DNA from: Klebsormidium nitens
Lineage: Eukaryota; Streptophyta; Klebsormidiophyceae; Klebsormidiales; Klebsormidiaceae
NCBI GenBank assembly: GCA_000708835.1
Contig: DF236966.1
Coordinates: 124,001-188,000, forward strand
Reading direction: 5' to 3'
DNA length: 64,000 bases
Shown here: positions 21,910 to 32,700 of the stretch, one piece after another
Layout of the letters: every line of letters starts with the position of its first letter
Position numbering within the stretch: the first letter of the stretch is position 1
Program-made: the position numbers and the translations under genes
Notes under the pieces: model-generated
The model's input: only the letters and a program-made list of their open reading frames with translations
Database searches by the model: none
Told to the model about the DNA's origin: nothing

Positions 21910-24900
21910 CTACATCCATTCTCGAGTGGACTCAGCTTCACTCTGCTGAATGACCTCGTTTTCAATCTTCCATCTGCTTCTGCTTTATTTTATGCAGGCG
22001 TTTTATTTTGTCGGCAGGAAATAGTTGCGAAGTTGACTAAAACCTGCGGAGCAACAGTGCTGTCAGAAGGCCCCTCGAGCTGCTGATTGGCTGCGGCGGT
22101 GTGGGCTTCCTTCATGCCTTGCTGGACCTGCGGCCAGACGAGAGCCTTTAGCGACCGGACAAGAGTCTCTAAATCTACAGGATCTGTAAGCAGATGCAGA
22201 AACGCAGCGCTCGACTGTCTCACCTTACTGAGCGGAGCACCGGTACTTTGTCTCTGTTTCTAAGCAAGGTAGCTGCAGCGACGAGCGACGAAAGACCTTT
22301 GGTATTGACTCTGCGGCTCTCCAGAAGCGGAAAGCTGTAGCCAGCGGTTTGCACAAGACCGGTGAGCTTTTGACGTACCTTCATGGCCAAGTCGTGGGTG
22401 AAGCTAAGTCCTTTGACAATCGAAAGCAGGAAGGCGTGCAAGCAGGTCCAAAACTCCTAGAATAGCAGCCCAAAAGTTAGCAATCTCTCCCTCTCATTCG
22501 AGAAAGGCACCGCGACAGGATTGCGTTTGGACCGATTGGTATGGTAGTCAGAGCATGACAAGGAGAGACCACAAGGCCTTCCGGTCTCGAGTCGGTAGAG
22601 TGCTATTACGGGGGGGTGACAAAAGGCTATTAAAGACGGGGGGGGCTGCAAAGAGCAGTGATATGACGACTTAGTGTATGCAGCAAAATGCGTTTGCAAC
22701 TAAGATGAGAGTGGGTGACTGACATTTGTCCTTCAACTAGGGTACCTTCGACTTACTTCTTCGGGATGCTTGTGCTGCAGTATTGCGAAGAACTGTGCTA
22801 CCTGGACAGAAGTAAGGGTACGAGGTCGATTCCCAGTGATGCGACGCACAGCAGAAAGCTGGTTGACGTACGCTGTCACTTCGCAAATATCGAACCAGCT
22901 AAAGTGCAACTGAAACGAAGGAATCCTCTTCAGAATTCATCTGCGCGAAAGGCCGTTGTCCTTTCAGACACGACTTCTAACGGCACGAAAGCGAAGTTCG
23001 TCTGCTGAGAAACCGACTCACGTCTTCTACCCCGCTTCCGAGAGCTTCGAGGCACCGGCAGACCTGACCGATGACGAGGTCTATCTCGGTGCTGTCGCCT
23101 AACGTCAAATCAGGTAGCAGGCGTGCGAGCTCATCAATCCCTGTTTCCTCCTCTTGCAGAACCTCTTGAGTGAACTGTGAAGCAGAAGATAGTCTGAGGG
23201 CCCATTAGGGTAACTCAGGATCTAGACTGTTCGCACAGAACGGTTAACATGCCGTTTCTTCCACAGGTAGCAAACATTGTGACTAAAGTATAGGAGAACC
23301 CGCCAAAGTCAGCTCCAGTTGAAATGGATTCAACTGCCTCACTGATGGCGTGTTTAGAGACTCCAAAATAGATAAAGACTCTGAGATTAGGGCCCCAAAT
23401 TGAATGATCAAACCGCTCACTTCTGTGGACGACGGAAGAGCGGCTTGACCAACGGCAACGTTCCCAGTAGTCTCTTCGCCTCTCAAGATGCACTCGCTCC
23501 TCTGAGCTAGAAGAATCTCCTTTTTCTCTTGGGCTTGCGCAAGCTGGGCCTTGAGAAGAACGTTCGAGTTTCTTAGCTCCTGGTTCTCTTCTTGCAAAGC
23601 ACTGATCCGCGTTTCGTACTGCAAGGTACAGCGATTTGAGAACGTTTCGTCATGTCCAACGAGGGGAAAAGGAACCAATCCTCCTCGGGACGATAGCTGC
23701 GCAGCTCTTAGACGGAGCTTATTGCGTGTCAGAAGCCTCAGGAGCTTCCGGATTGAGCCGGTCTTATTTGAACGTGGTTGGACTAGCGGGTTCGTTCTTG
23801 TGGAAGTTAGTCATTCGCTTTCGATTTGAGGACGCCTTTCTTTGCAAAGGGCATTCCTCTTTTGAATGCTCAATCCTTTTGTCTGAGTCGTAGAGAATTT
23901 GCAGGCTGGTGCCACGTCATTGCTCACCGCAAGTGCCAGGGCGTGCATCTGTCTCTCGACAACGCTGTCAACCTTTTGCTGGGCCCCAACTAGCGAATTG
24001 TCACGTGTTGAAATGCTTAGGCTGTGGCTGGGATGATCCTGGCCGCCGTTTTGGAGATGGGTAGGCTGATCCTCCGGTTCTAGGAGTAGTTTCTGAAACG
24101 AGCAACCTGAGAGGGAGAAACGCTCACAAATTAGAGAAAAGACGCCCCACTTTACATTGTCGGTCCAAATTTGCTGCTTCTAAAACCGAGCAGAATCGAA
24201 GTCTGCTTTGCTACCTTTGAGGAATGTTCAGACTGCCCTCGACAAGAGTTCCATCTATCTTTCAATTCTCAAGTCCTATTCTCAACCGCGCGCCGCCTGA
24301 TTCAATATGAGCTTGAGAAAGGTAGAGACTTACTGTCGAGGTCCCAGTGCTTCCAACCTTTGTCGCTCAACTTCCAGCTCCTCAGCATATCTGCAATCTC
24401 GTTGCCCCAGAGAGGCCTCACGTCGGGTGGATCTAGGAAGTCTTCCTCCATGTCTGAACATGACTCGTTGCCAGCTTCAGTTTTTTCTTTGGCCGGGGAC
24501 GTGGTTTGCTTAAAGACGGATGTGCTCTGTAGATGATTAAAAGAATGTCTTCGATGATCTTCGCGTGGGCAGAACATTCAGCGAGTTTCTTCTGCCCGGT
24601 ATCCGAAAATCGTTTCGTTGTACCGACGACTGACAAATTAGAATTGAAGAGGTTTCTGAGGAATACAAACAGTAATTTGGTTGAGCACCAGAACCCAATT
24701 CACCGTTACGGATTTGCCTACGCATGGAATACAAGTCATGACCAATTAATATCTCACAAGAATCCCAGAGATTTTACTGGAAGAGCAAATCCTTCTTACC
24801 TCCAGCGCTGTCACCGTTGCCAGCTTCATAAGCCGGTCTTCTGACAAATCTTCTTGTCCGTTGAGCTCTCCATCAGAGTCTCCATCTTCATATCTGTCCA

Positions 24901-27900
24901 AGTCGAAACCTCGCCGGGTAACCCCGGGAAGCAGAGACTTCACTAGCATGACGGAGCTGTCAGGATCCGGTACTATAATTCGATCTGCAGTTACCAAGTG
25001 CCAGAAAGAGTGTCTGTATTTGCCGCTTCCTGCTCTCAAGTGACTTGGAAGCAACAGGACCAGACAAAAAGGTCTTCGAATCTGGAAACCTCTTGTTGGG
25101 GCTGCTCGAAACAGGTCCCTGACTCGCAAGCAGCTTTTAGAACTTGCCGAACCAATCCTGTTTTGTTAAGCTTACCTTCTATAGCTTTCACTCGATCCTT
25201 TCTGAGTTTCCGCATCGCAAAGTTCTTCTTCCACATGCCGACCAGCTTCTTGACAGAGGGGATGATGAGCTCCTTCACCTGAAGCTTCCGAAAAGCAAGT
25301 AGGTCATAAAAATGTCGAACGGACCGCATGACCGGATCTTAAGTGAGGCAAACTCAAAATTGAGTCTTTGCGGGGCCAATCCAATCATCAGTCTTCCGGG
25401 CTCTGCCATGCTCTGCTTGGCTGAACTTACATTATCTCCAGCTGAGGACCGCCGTTTTTCTTGAGCCTTTTACCTAGAATTAAGCACGATTGCCTGTGTA
25501 GAAAGTCCTGATTTTATATGTGTTCCTGCCATCGGCGTCTGCAAAGCTTGAAGCCTCCTTTTTCGTGTGCAACTGATCTCACCTTCATCTCCCGCAGGAG
25601 GTTCTCGATCACCTTAAGAAGCCTTCGACAGTTCCCATCCCTTCGATAATCTGCAGGGTTTACAAGTTGGAGATGCCGATTGAACTCCAAGGGAAAAATG
25701 TAAGGAGCTGGCGACAAAAGCAGAGTTGCAACATTATTGTAATTTACTAAGTACTTCAGAAAAAGCCGACAACTTCAGCAAAGAAATTGACACATATCTT
25801 TTTTTTTTTAAAAGATGCAGTCAACATGTTCAAAAACAATGACCCTTCAGTGAGAACCCTGAACGCTCACCTGACTTCGTGGCGATAAACGGCAGTTCTG
25901 CGTAGTTCTGACCAAATACTCTGAAGAAGGTCGAGATCGGATCGTAAGGGAAAGAAAAGATTGGGGCGGAACGGAATTGGGCTGGGCGAATCAAGGAGCC
26001 AACTAAGTATGGATCTGACAGTCAAACGCTCAATCTGTTCCAACTAAGTATGCCTTCGACAATCAATCGCTCAATCTGTTCCAGGCCTACAAGACCAAAG
26101 ACCTGCAACGAGTCGGTCAGGCGCCTTACCTGAGCGTTGCAGCAGTGACTGCAATTCCCGCCTTTCTAAGCAGTATGGTTCGAAAATTTCCTGTGCGAAA
26201 GGGAAGAGACCAAAGGCCACGTCAGATTGGCCTAGGGACAGGTCATCATGCATACGTCCTGAAATATTTTATAAGACCTTGCAAGTGACTCAATACGAGA
26301 TCTTTTGTTAGTTGTTGGTCTTGTAAAGAAATGTACTTTGAAATGTACATCACTCACCAAAGTCGTAAGCGTCGTCCCTGCAATTCAGAGGCCAGCACAC
26401 AATTAGAGTGGAAATTAAGCTTTCCGATGTCAGGTAGGGGCTAAAAGATTTTAAGATATACTTATCAGGATGTGGGCTGCGATAACCACAATAAAAGATA
26501 AAGGGCCAGCAGCAATACTGAACTTCAATCGGAACGCCAGTCCGCGAGGCTAATGATACTTACGTCTTGTGAGCTCGATCATGGCACCTCCAGAATCAAG
26601 TGTTAATGCAATCGTTGATAACTGCCGATAGGGCTGTAGGACATCAAACATGAAGTGAAGGACAGCTTACCCATCCGTGCGAGCAGATTTCAGCACATTC
26701 TCCAACATGTCTGTACCGTCGTCCTGCAACGGAATCAGATACCGTCAGTAATACTTGGTTCGGGAAGGGAGCAGTATCAGCAGCATGGCTTTATGCAATT
26801 TTACGAAAGACCTTCTTGGAGAGTGCAGATTTAGTCATGCTCCGACCTGGGTGTAGTCTTACTCACCATGATCAGAGGGTCGAAAGTTGACTTGAATATC
26901 TGCAGATATAAGAACAATGCGTCTGTCTGCAATTACGAGAATAATGTCTCGGGACTAGTGAGTCACCGAGCCACGAGATTGTGACTGAGCTTCCGCTCAA
27001 CAGCTGCAGGGCGTGCGTCCCTCTTACGCGCTCTGTTTCATTTGGAAACCCCTTGATTACCGAAACGTTTCAGATTTCCATCCTATGCATGGACCCGTGC
27101 ATGCATTCTCAATCTTCCAGCTTCATCCATACATGCCTGAATCTAAGCGTAGTGAGTCTCACCTTCAAAGCTGCTGCAATTGCTGCTTGGGCGCCCCTGC
27201 TTTTCTCGTCGTGCTTAACGACTTCAAAGGTGTACAATGAATCTTCTTCGAAGCGTCTCTTCCCGGTATTGGTCAGGCGCGTAAGTGATGACATCACCTG
27301 AGCAGTAACTTACTCGAATTTATATTGTGGTCAAGAGGTCAGCGCTAGTGCAGAAGCCGAGAAAAGTAATCCGATCAGAGTTCCTTCTCAATAGAACCAA
27401 TATTTCGCAGGTTCCCTTGGCCACTTATCTCAACTCGGTGCACATTTCTCCTCACTTACGATGTTTCAGAATAATGCTTAGCAAAGGTGTCGTAATGGAG
27501 GCCTCCGATTCCTCTGCTTTCAAGCTGGGATATTAGAAGGAGACCATGATCACCGGGCTTACCTCTGAACAATCTGCGGAGCAGTACCAGTCTTCGTCAC
27601 TATCGAGAATGCTTTCATCGATTGGAAGGCCGTAGATCTCTTCGAGGCAGCTGCAGCAGAAAAGCTTCAGCAGATAGATGAGAAACGGCAGTAGTATCGT
27701 GACAAGTATTTGAGCGAAACTGTCTCATTTTCTTAGGCGGGCTTATGTGGGGTGCGTCAGCTCCCACGCGCGCATCGCGATTCTCCGGCAGAGATCTTCT
27801 TTTCTGAGGAAAGTGGCGCCTTCCCTAGAGAAACGCAGTTGCAAATTCAAAATATATGCTTATGGAGGCCGGGTGGCTATTGGCATTCGTCAGCAACATG

Positions 27901-28069
27901 CTGTGCTTTTGCAATAAAAGATTGAAAAGGAACCCTTGACGTTGGTTTCTCACCTGACATGATAGTCATCCTGGCAGCAGGCGCAAACCAGGCAAAGTCT
28001 TGGTCCAAACTCAACGGTAAAGTCCGTCAACCCACAGTGTGGACAAGCTGGTATACAATCTTCGGCCAT
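21910..28069 (-). CDS. PHD-finger and GNAT acetyltransferase protein, IDM1-like
   Basis: Plant proteins of this layout (IDM1 and relatives) bind histone H3 tails through the PHD finger and acetylate histones. Seventeen exons join in phase on the minus strand: 28075-27954, 27650-27563, 27297-27163, 26899-26867, 26723-26671, 26377-26358, 26190-26130, 25920-25871, 25650-25583, 25278-25176, 24984-24800, 24526-24334, 24106-23928, 23618-23421, 23174-23022, 22456-22379, 22223-22044, then perhaps a short last exon 21945-21910. From ATG 28069 residues 5-68 are a C4HC3 PHD finger (CPHC, CLVC, HVSC, WYCSADC). Residues about 115-245 are a GNAT fold: AVTAATLRVFG, AELPFIATKS, then YRRDGNCRRLL as motif A (usual Q/RxxGxG/A with Cys last) and ELIIPSVKKLVGMW. 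The C-terminal half holds an acidic segment (SDMEEDFLD), a coiled coil (ALQEENQELRNSNVLLKAQL) and helical sequence I do not recognise. Earlier exons between 28090 and 28650 are likely; the last exon is tentative. Confidence 0.83.
26001..26082. repeat. Two-copy 41-bp tandem repeat in an intron
   Basis: Unit starting AACTAAGTATG and ending CGCTCAATCTGTTCC occurs at 26001-26041 and 26042-26082, in the intron between the two exons that encode GNAT strands of the PHD-GNAT gene. It carries no exon sequence. Confidence 0.75.
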
Positions 28070-28075
28070 CGATTC

Positions 28076-29743
28076 CTGCACAAGCGAATGATAAGTATGT
28101 CAAATCCTGAAAACGATTTGAACAAGGTGAATCGTTCTGTAATGCTTCGTACCTAAGCTGCGAAGGCGCTGATCAATCTCAAGAAGCCCCCAATAGGCGC
28201 AACTGGTTGCAACGTGTAATTTCTGAGAAGTTTGTATCTGATCGAATAATGTCCCTTTGACACTTGCCAGAGAGCACCCTCGTGACCCTTGCACTGGCAA
28301 AGATTGTCGCAGTCTCCTTTGATGCCTCCCTCTGTACGATTCGAAGGACAAGAAACAGATTCCTTACCCGGATCGTTTGAGGTCCAATCTGATTGCTGGC
28401 GCCGAAGTAGCATCAATTGCTAATTTGACCTGTTCTTTTGTGGCGCCGACTCTAACAAAACAACAGAACTCAAAGCTTGCGCTGCTGAACTTTGCCCTTC
28501 AAGAATGCTAGTGCTCTGCTGCCCCGCAGAGATTTGAGCATGAAAATCGCAATTCCTGAAATCGGCCGAGCTCAGGTGCCTGATCAGGCCGGCCTTGATC
28601 ATCATGCAGAGAAAAGGTTCAAATCGTGCGCCCAGGTTGAATGCCATTGCCGGACCTCTGTACGGTTTATCTTCTGAACATATCTAAGATATAATCAGTT
28701 CTTAATATTTAGATCTTGCGTCATGTTATGAATGTACCAGTTTCTTTCTTTTTTTCCGACGATGCACCGACGTACATGCACCGATAGCTGCCGCGCGCGG
28801 CCGTGCCGGCGGCCGCCGCCGGCCAGTACCGTACGGGTTTGGAATGAAAGGTTTATACAGCGAACCACTTATAGAAGTAAGACGGTACCAACCGGGTACA
28901 TGCCCGCGTGCGGTTTATAGGTAGATCTGGGCCGTACAAAGCTTCCGGGTATTTCAATCGTGGCCGTGAACCTGGTTTCAAGCGTCGGCGAGCGTTCGGA
29001 GAAAAGATGAACAGTCTCCACACCTACGGTACCCATAAATCGGAAGCATTCACTTGCAGGCAGACAGGCTTAAGGAAGTACAGTATCTTACCTATCATCA
29101 GCTGATGTCAGGTCATTGCCGCAGCAAAACAGGTAATTCCATGAGTTTTCTAGTTGTTGGTGCCAGCAGCAGCACACTTTTCATAGCCATGGAAAGTGAG
29201 AAGAGTTGACACTTGGGAATATCGTCCGGCCGGGTTGTAGCTGTATTATCGTATCCTACTTGATCAACATATACACCTGGTAAAGTCTGGGGGAGGATTA
29301 TATGCAGTAGGAGGGCGGCGGCCGGCTATGCTGCTGAAAGTTCTAGCTCATCCGACGGGTGGCATGCGGCAGAAGCCTGGGAAATGGAAAACTTACAAAG
29401 CATATACCTTGATGAGCTTGTTCGCCGCTGAGAGGAATGAGAGTGCTGTAGTCGGAGACATAATGCTAAACCATCCCCTGAACGTCAACAAAGGTCAGTG
29501 CTCAGTGTGTCAAGCACCCTTAGGGCATTACACAGATCTCCTCACAGGCCAATATGAATAGGGCCTCGTTGCCTGGTGTTATGCTGCAAGCAGCTGATGG
29601 TCAGCAATGAACGAAGCAGAACTAAGTGGAAGCTTGCAGTAGCGGCCATGCAGTGGCCGCTGCGGCAAGATGATTGAGGAGAACCTATCTGATGACCCCT
29701 AGATTAGTGCAGTCGTCTGCGGAGTTTGTGCTAGTGTGTCACT
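28076..29743. promoter_or_regulatory. Divergent region between PHD-GNAT and kinesin genes
   Basis: Up to 1.7 kb. The minus-strand half (28090-28650) holds open stretches that could be 5' exons of the PHD-GNAT gene, for example a frame starting MAFNLGARFEPF at 28647 and a Cys-rich stretch with CDNLCQCKG near 28300, but I could not fix their joins. Around 28780-28830 lies a strongly GC-rich palindromic patch (GCCGCGCGCGGCCGTGCC then GGCGGCCGCCGCCGG). The rest presumably carries the two promoters; no other gene is seen. Confidence 0.4.
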
Positions 29744-32700
29744 ATGGCAGACCGCACTGGCGCGTTTGGCAGAGGGCCACGGAGAAGCAATGTGCCAGAT
29801 TCGTATGCCCTAGGATTCCGTCCATCTAAAGGGGGCTTATCCTCCCAGCATGGCAAATTTGCTCCCGACCTGTCAGATCCACAATCATCTGATACGGCCA
29901 TGCGGAGGATACTGGCAGGCAACAAGGATCTGCATTATCCTGGGAGACAAGAACACAGTACTGCCAGTGTCATTGGTGAGTTCAAAACCATCAGCCCGAC
30001 TCGGTGTCACCTTTGTGCAGATGTGCTTGAGTTGACCGCTCAGACAAGCTGGCCTCATCAAAATCTCTGCTAATATTTAAGGTTGAGTAGCCAATCTGGA
30101 GTTCAAGGTCTTTCTTACGAAGAAGCAGCACAGGCTATGAAGATGGTTCAAGATAGACACTGGTTTGATGGTGTCTCAACACGAGCTCAATTAAAGCTTG
30201 CTGCTTCAATCTGGCTTAACTGTGCTCAAAAGGGAACGGTCACGTCAATATAAACGACCCTATGTGTTAATGGGTTCTGTGATTGGCTTGCTTGCAGGAA
30301 AAGAGGCGTCTGACGCAGAACTGAGCAAGTCAAGCGATTCTGAACTTGATGGAGAGGCAGAGGCGGGGTTGAGGTCTGATTACAGCAGTAGTAGTGAAGG
30401 CGTTGTACAGCGTAACTCTGCCGGGTCTGAAACAAGAAGGCTGGTTCCAAGCGACTCGGTAGTCAGTGACATCAGCACATTCGACATGGATAGTAATGAC
30501 AACTTTAAGGTGGTCATCAGGGTCAGACCTCCGGTCGAGAGGGAGCTGGAGGGGGAAAAGCAGTTCCAAAACATTGTTGCTGTAAATACAGAAGCAAACA
30601 TCCTTACAGTGTCGGAGAACATAGCAGCAATGTCGGCAGCAGAGCGGGCAGGAAATCCAGGTGAGGCATACTGAGAGTTGGCCTCTTCAGTTGGAAGTCT
30701 AAATGAAACCTCACAGTTTCTGAAGTCTCTGCTAGCAAGAAGACAGGAGAATAGCTGGCCTATCTTCACGTTGGCAGACGTTGCATATGATAAGCACTCA
30801 AGAGCAAGGACAAAGTGATTTTACGGGCAGGAATACATTTCTTATCCATTCCCACTTGCAGGTGACGCTGTGATTCATCCAACGCATTCTTTTGCATTCG
30901 ATCACGTCTACGACCAGAACACTCCACAAAAGCACATATACGACAACTCAGCAAAAGCTGCAGTGCTGTCAACATTGAAAGGCTACAACGCAACTATCAT
31001 AGCTTACGGACAAACGGGGACAGGAAAGACGTACACTATGGAAGGCAACTCCACACCAGAGGGGCGAGGAATCATTCCACGGTCGATCGAGGATATCTTC
31101 TATTTCATCGAGAACGACACCACTGCTAGGTCGAAGTATCTTGTCCGAGCGTCATACCTCCAGATCTACAACGAGGTTAGCATCGTTTCCGCTTCCTTCC
31201 TTGCACTTCCCCTTACACTTCAATGTCTGCTTTGCGAAATAGTGGAGGAGACAATAGCCATACCGTCCAAAGATTCCAATAGTCTACAGATCTGCGGTTC
31301 AAAGGATGAGCCCAAACTCGAATTTGTGGCAAGTTGAGCACTGTCTCGAAGAAACATGCTGCCAAGGGAAGTGAACCAAGGATAGCCGTTGCTGATTTGC
31401 AGGTCATCAGCGACTTGCTGAAGCCGGAGCGCACAAACTTGACCATCCGTGAGGACAAGAAGAAGGGGGTGTTCGTCGAAGGGCTCTCCGAGTGGGTCGT
31501 TCGGTCGCCCGCTGAGATCTACGGGCTGATGGAACGTGGAGCTGCGCAGGTGCGGGTTCAAGCGTCCACTCAGCGCTCATCTCATCTTAAGCTGCACAAG
31601 TCTGTCGAGATCACAGCGCTTGCTTTTCGACACATCAGTCAAATCCATTGGAAGATAGGTACTCGAGCGCTGCCGGGAGGAGACTAGGCCGTTAACACCT
31701 CTTCCTTTCTGATTGGTCTCCTTCGATTATTTGCAGCGTGCTGTCGGCTCCACGAACATGAACGAGTTGAGCAGTCGCAGTCACGCCGTCTTCATCATCA
31801 TCGCTGAGAACTCCGTCATCAAAGACGTGGATCAAGGGGCCGAGAAGGTTGCGGACCAAGAGATGGCAAAAACCAGACAGAGTTTCAAGGTGAGACTTTC
31901 GACCAACGATCTGAGAGATTGGTCGAGCGCGGATCTGCGTGCTGCTGTCATGCCAAAGATCAGTACAGAAGTCGCTGATCTTCAGCGCTTGTGCAAAGGA
32001 CTTCAAGCAGGCGCTTCGAACTATCCCTTCTGAGTACCTCAAGAAGCATTCGGTTCTGCAATCTACAGAGTTCCGCATTTAAATGGTCTTTAGACGAAGA
32101 AATATTCCTCCCCTTCTACCCTCCTTGGTTCGGGCACTAGTCATAGAAACGATTACCGGTGAATGATACAGGTCGGAAAGCTGAACCTGGTCGATCTGGC
32201 CGGCTCCGAGCGCGTCCGCGTGACGGGCGCCACCGGCAAGCGGCTGGAGGAGAGCAAGAAGATCAACCAGTCGCTCTCGTGCCTGGGCAACGTCATCTCC
32301 GCGCTGACGGAATCCAAGGGGCAACGTCAGCACATCCCGTACCGGGACTCGAAGCTGACGCGCATCCTGGAGGACAGCCTGGGCGGCAACTGCAAGACGA
32401 CCATGATGGCCATGATCTCGCCCGCGCTCGAGTCGCTGAGGTAGGTCGTGTCCACAGTCTGCGTCTCCAGAGGTGCTTTTCGATCTCACGAGAGTGGAAT
32501 CCCTCATGAGGTCGAGATTGAGATGAGATCTCAGTACCGACTGACGCTAGATTGCAGGAACCTGCACGTAAAAGGGTGTGCCTGTGTGTGGTGGGTTGGC
32601 AGACAAATGCCTTCCAAAGGTCTCAAGAACTGTTTTGTGATGTCTCCTGCTTATTACTTGGAGGCACCCGCCGTGCGTCAGAGTTGAGCACGGAGCAATG

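Noticed and set aside
26130-26258. Longer exon reading RMHDDLSLGQSDVAFG before the GNAT strand
   Set aside because: Open but in the wrong frame; the acceptor at 26191 gives FRTILLRKAGIAVTAATLR, which fits the GNAT fold.
20243-28700. CRISPR array, bacterial operon, phage or insertion sequence anywhere in the window
   Set aside because: No direct-repeat/spacer pattern, no Shine-Dalgarno-led gene strings and no transposase or integrase; the window is a nuclear eukaryotic sequence.
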